Made by a program: the position numbers and the translations under genes. From assembly GCF_007992495.1 (NCBI RefSeq), contig NZ_BKAJ01000100.1, positions 1 to 54,835 on the forward strand: a DNA stretch of 54,835 nt. Reading direction: 5' to 3'. The notes under the pieces are model-generated. The model saw only the letters and a program-made list of their open reading frames with translations. It had not been told where the DNA came from and made no database searches. This DNA is from Reyranella soli (GTDB lineage: Bacteria; Pseudomonadota; Alphaproteobacteria; Reyranellales; Reyranellaceae). This document shows, piece by piece, positions 54,755-54,835 of this stretch. Position 1 is the stretch's first letter. Each line of letters opens with the position of its first letter.

Positions 54755-54835
54755 ATCGGACCGCGGGCCTCCAGGCCCGCTCATACTCTTCCGGACCGCG
54801 CGCGTCCTCGCGCGCTCATGATCATGAGCGCGCGA
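54755..54835. repeat. Cluster G of the variable-stem hairpin repeat, cut by the window edge
   Basis: There are two complete plus-strand units. Unit 1 has stem GCGGGCC/GGCCCGC (54763-54769 with 54774-54780, loop TCCA). Unit 2 has GCGCGCG/CGCGCGC (54798-54804 with 54809-54815, loop TCCT), the longest CG-alternating stem seen. After TCATGATCATGA a third, minus-strand unit starts (GCGCGCGA) and runs out of the window. It lies upstream of the hydroxyisobutyrate-dehydrogenase-like gene. Confidence 0.82.

Noticed and set aside
54680..54784. N-terminal extension MSGPGGPRSDD of the hydroxyisobutyrate-dehydrogenase-like protein, and similar MSGPGGPRS or GPRASRP peptides at other places
   Set aside because: These strings are translations of the hairpin repeat units, not protein sequence. 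They recur in front of unrelated genes.

Overview
The window is one stretch of a GC-rich (roughly two-thirds G+C by eye) bacterial chromosome. It has no rRNA, tRNA, CRISPR, phage or plasmid genes. The content suggests a free-living, heterotrophic alphaproteobacterium: three orphan Bug/TctC solute-binding proteins, GMC oxidoreductases, several amidohydrolases, a cobalt-type nitrile hydratase, an LLM flavin oxidoreductase, MetE-like methyltransferases and dense intergenic palindromes. A Reyranella-like soil or water organism is my guess; it is an inference from gene content, not from a marker gene.

Layout. 1-5 kb: an MFS permease divergent from a translationally coupled trio (ATC-hydrolase-like protein, GMC oxidoreductase, DHA2-type efflux permease). 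5.0-5.3 kb: the only gene-free stretch over 300 bases; it holds a near-consensus sigma-70 promoter followed by about 235 bases of self-complementary sequence, my best candidate for an unannotated RNA. 5.3-9.8 kb: an Ldh-type oxidoreductase divergent from an HD-domain protein, the nitrile hydratase alpha-beta-activator operon, and a LOG-family protein. 9.9-15.8 kb: two metal-dependent amidohydrolases, an SDR, an exported protein, a Gfo/Idh/MocA oxidoreductase and an LLM oxidoreductase. 15.9-23.9 kb: a 1627-residue modular surface or secreted protein (barrel-like N-terminus, beta-solenoid, VWD-like C-terminus) preceded by a MalT/SARP-like ATPase regulator. 23.9-31.2 kb: a CYTH protein coupled to an aspartase/fumarase-superfamily lyase, a sortilin-type beta-propeller protein, a type-B carboxylesterase and a DUF4242 protein. 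31.2-39.2 kb: a Bug protein, a small PepSY-like exported protein, a TPR protein, an SDR, a dienelactone-hydrolase-like protein, a ClC antiporter, a TauE/SafE permease and an MHS-family permease. 39.2-45.0 kb: a five-gene leftward run (GMC oxidoreductase, NHL propeller, MetE-like protein, 2-hydroxyacid dehydrogenase, Bug protein). 45.1-54.7 kb: two more PepSY-like exported proteins, an NTF2-like protein coupled to a D-aminoacylase-like amidohydrolase, a PLD-like protein, a MetE-C-like methyltransferase with a Bug protein and an amidohydrolase, and a 3-hydroxyisobutyrate-dehydrogenase-like enzyme.

Most genes look like parts of small catabolic modules: uptake (Bug, MFS), hydrolysis (amidohydrolases, esterase, nitrile hydratase), then oxidation or reduction (GMC, Ldh, SDR, 2-hydroxyacid dehydrogenase). 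No complete named pathway can be read out.

The most unusual material is non-coding. A dispersed family of hairpins occurs in at least 14 complete copies and 4 partial ones. Its flanks are conserved (CTTCCGGACC on one side, TCATGATC on the other), but the stem sequence changes from copy to copy with matching changes on both arms. Copies sit alone or nested into palindromes of up to 130 bases, mostly between convergent genes. Other highlights are a MITE-like insertion in a CTAG that supplies the stop codons of two convergent genes, two members of a second palindromic repeat family (TGTCATCC...), and several operator-like palindromes in divergent promoter regions.
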